Virus record (IMG/VR): IMGVR_UViG_3300037558_001465
Location: 1-20,626 of that record
Length of the DNA: 20,626 nt
Source of the DNA: a virus
Direction: 5' to 3' (one strand)
Positions 20,068 through 20,626 of the stretch are shown one piece after another. Position 1 is the stretch's first letter. Every line of letters begins with the position of its first letter. Under the pieces are notes generated by a model. It made no database searches and had not been told where the DNA came from. It saw only the letters and a program-made list of their open reading frames with translations. The position numbers and the translations under genes were made by a program.

Positions 20068-20096
20068 TAGACAAAAGATCATTTGATTGATATACT
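20068..20096 (+). promoter_or_regulatory. Promoter of the Mom-like gene (TAGACA-17-TATACT, extended -10)
   Basis: TAGACA (20068-20073) and TATACT (20091-20096) each match the consensus at five of six positions with 17-bp spacing, and TGA precedes the -10. It begins directly after the tRNA-Leu discriminator base. The predicted start, about 20103, coincides with the ATG of the next gene, suggesting a leaderless message. Confidence 0.55.
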
Positions 20097-20102
20097 TATT
20101 GT

Positions 20103-20626
20103 ATGTTGAAGTCACTTCTTTACGACGATTATTCAGTGCCCTTGGGTAAAAGGGTAAAGGATTTTGATGTCAAGGTAACTAACATACAGTGTGTGAGAGA
20201 TTTTATAGAGTCATGGCACTACTCTAAGAGTGTCAATGGACTCAGAATATCTCATGTGTTTGGACTTTACTGTGACTCTACCTTGATAGGTGCAATGATA
20301 TATGGTCCTCTAGGTATGGCAAATGCGTGGAGGAAGTATGGAGAGAGTGAGAGTGATGTCATTGAACTCAGGAGACTATGTTGTATTGATGCCACTCCCA
20401 AATGCACTGAGAGTTACTTCATAGGAAAGACTCAGAGGTGGTTGAAAAAGAACACCGACCACAAGATCATCGTGTCCTATGCAGACGCATTTCACGGTCA
20501 CAGAGGGGTCATATACAAGGCAACTAACTTCAAACATGAGGGGTTAACTTCGCCAGGCAGACTCATACAGTACGGTGATAAAACTTATCATGATAAGGCA
20601 ATCAGAACAAAGTATAAGAATAAATT
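20103..20626 (+). CDS. Mom-like DNA-modification acyltransferase (3'-truncated by window edge)
   Basis: The frame is open from ATG 20103 to the window end (174 codons plus two bases). The translated part begins MLKSLLYDDYSVPLGKRV and contains ESWHYSKSV (36-44), FGLYCDSTLIGAMIYGP (53-69), IELRRLCCID (87-96), TESYFIGKTQRWLKK (102-116) and SYADAFHGHRGVIYKA (125-140). This order, with H-Y-S near the start, E-L-R-R-L, E-S-x-F-I-G and SYAD-x-x-x-GHxGxIYxA-x-NF, is what I know from phage Mom-related proteins, GNAT-fold enzymes that modify adenine in phage DNA (phage Mu Mom adds a carbamoylmethyl group). Such modification blocks restriction enzymes. It could instead be another GNAT-like phage protein of unknown target. 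There is no Shine-Dalgarno site; the ATG lies at the predicted transcription start. Confidence 0.55.
   Translation, partial: MLKSLLYDDYSVPLGKRVKDFDVKVTNIQCVRDFIESWHYSKSVNGLRISHVFGLYCDSTLIGAMIYGPLGMANAWRKYGESESDVIELRRLCCIDATPKCTESYFIGKTQRWLKKNTDHKIIVSYADAFHGHRGVIYKATNFKHEGLTSPGRLIQYGDKTYHDKAIRTKYKNK

Noticed and set aside
1-20626. CRISPR arrays, insertion sequences, integrases or self-splicing introns
   Set aside because: No regularly spaced direct repeats, transposase motifs or terminal repeats were seen; psbA is uninterrupted.

Overview
The window is a stretch of the genome of a T4-like cyanophage (a myovirus infecting marine Synechococcus or Prochlorococcus). The decisive evidence is the pair of photosystem II genes psbA (D1) and psbD (D2), three tiny high-light-inducible protein genes (hli), a tRNA cluster, very dense one-strand packing with stop/start overlaps, and T4-late-type AT-rich motifs (AATAAATA, CTAAATA) before gene blocks. 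Every supported gene is on the + strand.

Positions 1-13446 are an accessory block devoted mostly to making and transferring sugars. A 2OG-Fe(II) oxygenase (cut by the left edge) and a small unknown gene lead into a long run of genes: three NAD(P)-sugar epimerase/dehydratases, one with all the catalytic residues of GDP-mannose 3,5-epimerase; two methyltransferases, one of the sugar O-methyltransferase type; a nucleotide-sugar 6-dehydrogenase; six glycosyltransferases (one GT10, three GT11 paralogues, one GT-A enzyme with a GT7-like C-terminal motif, one GT25); an ammonia-dependent NAD synthetase; a separate nitrilase-fold amidohydrolase; and a second oxygenase. Most junctions overlap by 1-17 nt, so co-expression is likely. 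Read together, the block could make an unusual GDP-L-galactose, L-fucose-like or uronic-acid-derived glycan, possibly O-methylated or amidated. Whether it decorates the virion or alters the host envelope cannot be told from sequence.

Positions 13447-14803 hold a strong promoter, a structured leader that can also be read as a 56-codon ORF, a small secreted beta-barrel-like protein, an intrinsic terminator with a promoter inside it, a third oxygenase and a 55-aa unknown.

Positions 14804-17252 begin with a consensus sigma70-type promoter (TTGACA, 17 bp, TATAAT) that drives three hli genes. These are followed by a chain of very small membrane-protein genes (24-110 aa), most linked by TAATG stop/start junctions, and then three unknown genes just before psbA. 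Co-location with photosynthesis genes suggests, without proving, a role at the host thylakoid or envelope.

Positions 17253-19720 hold psbA behind a structured 5' leader that lacks a Shine-Dalgarno site, a strong terminator, psbD and another terminator. D1 and D2 keep the cofactor-ligand residues checked, so both should keep photosystem II working during infection.

Positions 19721-20626 carry four tightly packed tRNA genes (Ile-UAU, Thr-UGU, Arg-UCU, Leu-UAA), all reading A-ending codons, then the 5' part of a gene resembling the Mom family of DNA-modifying acyltransferases, cut by the right edge.
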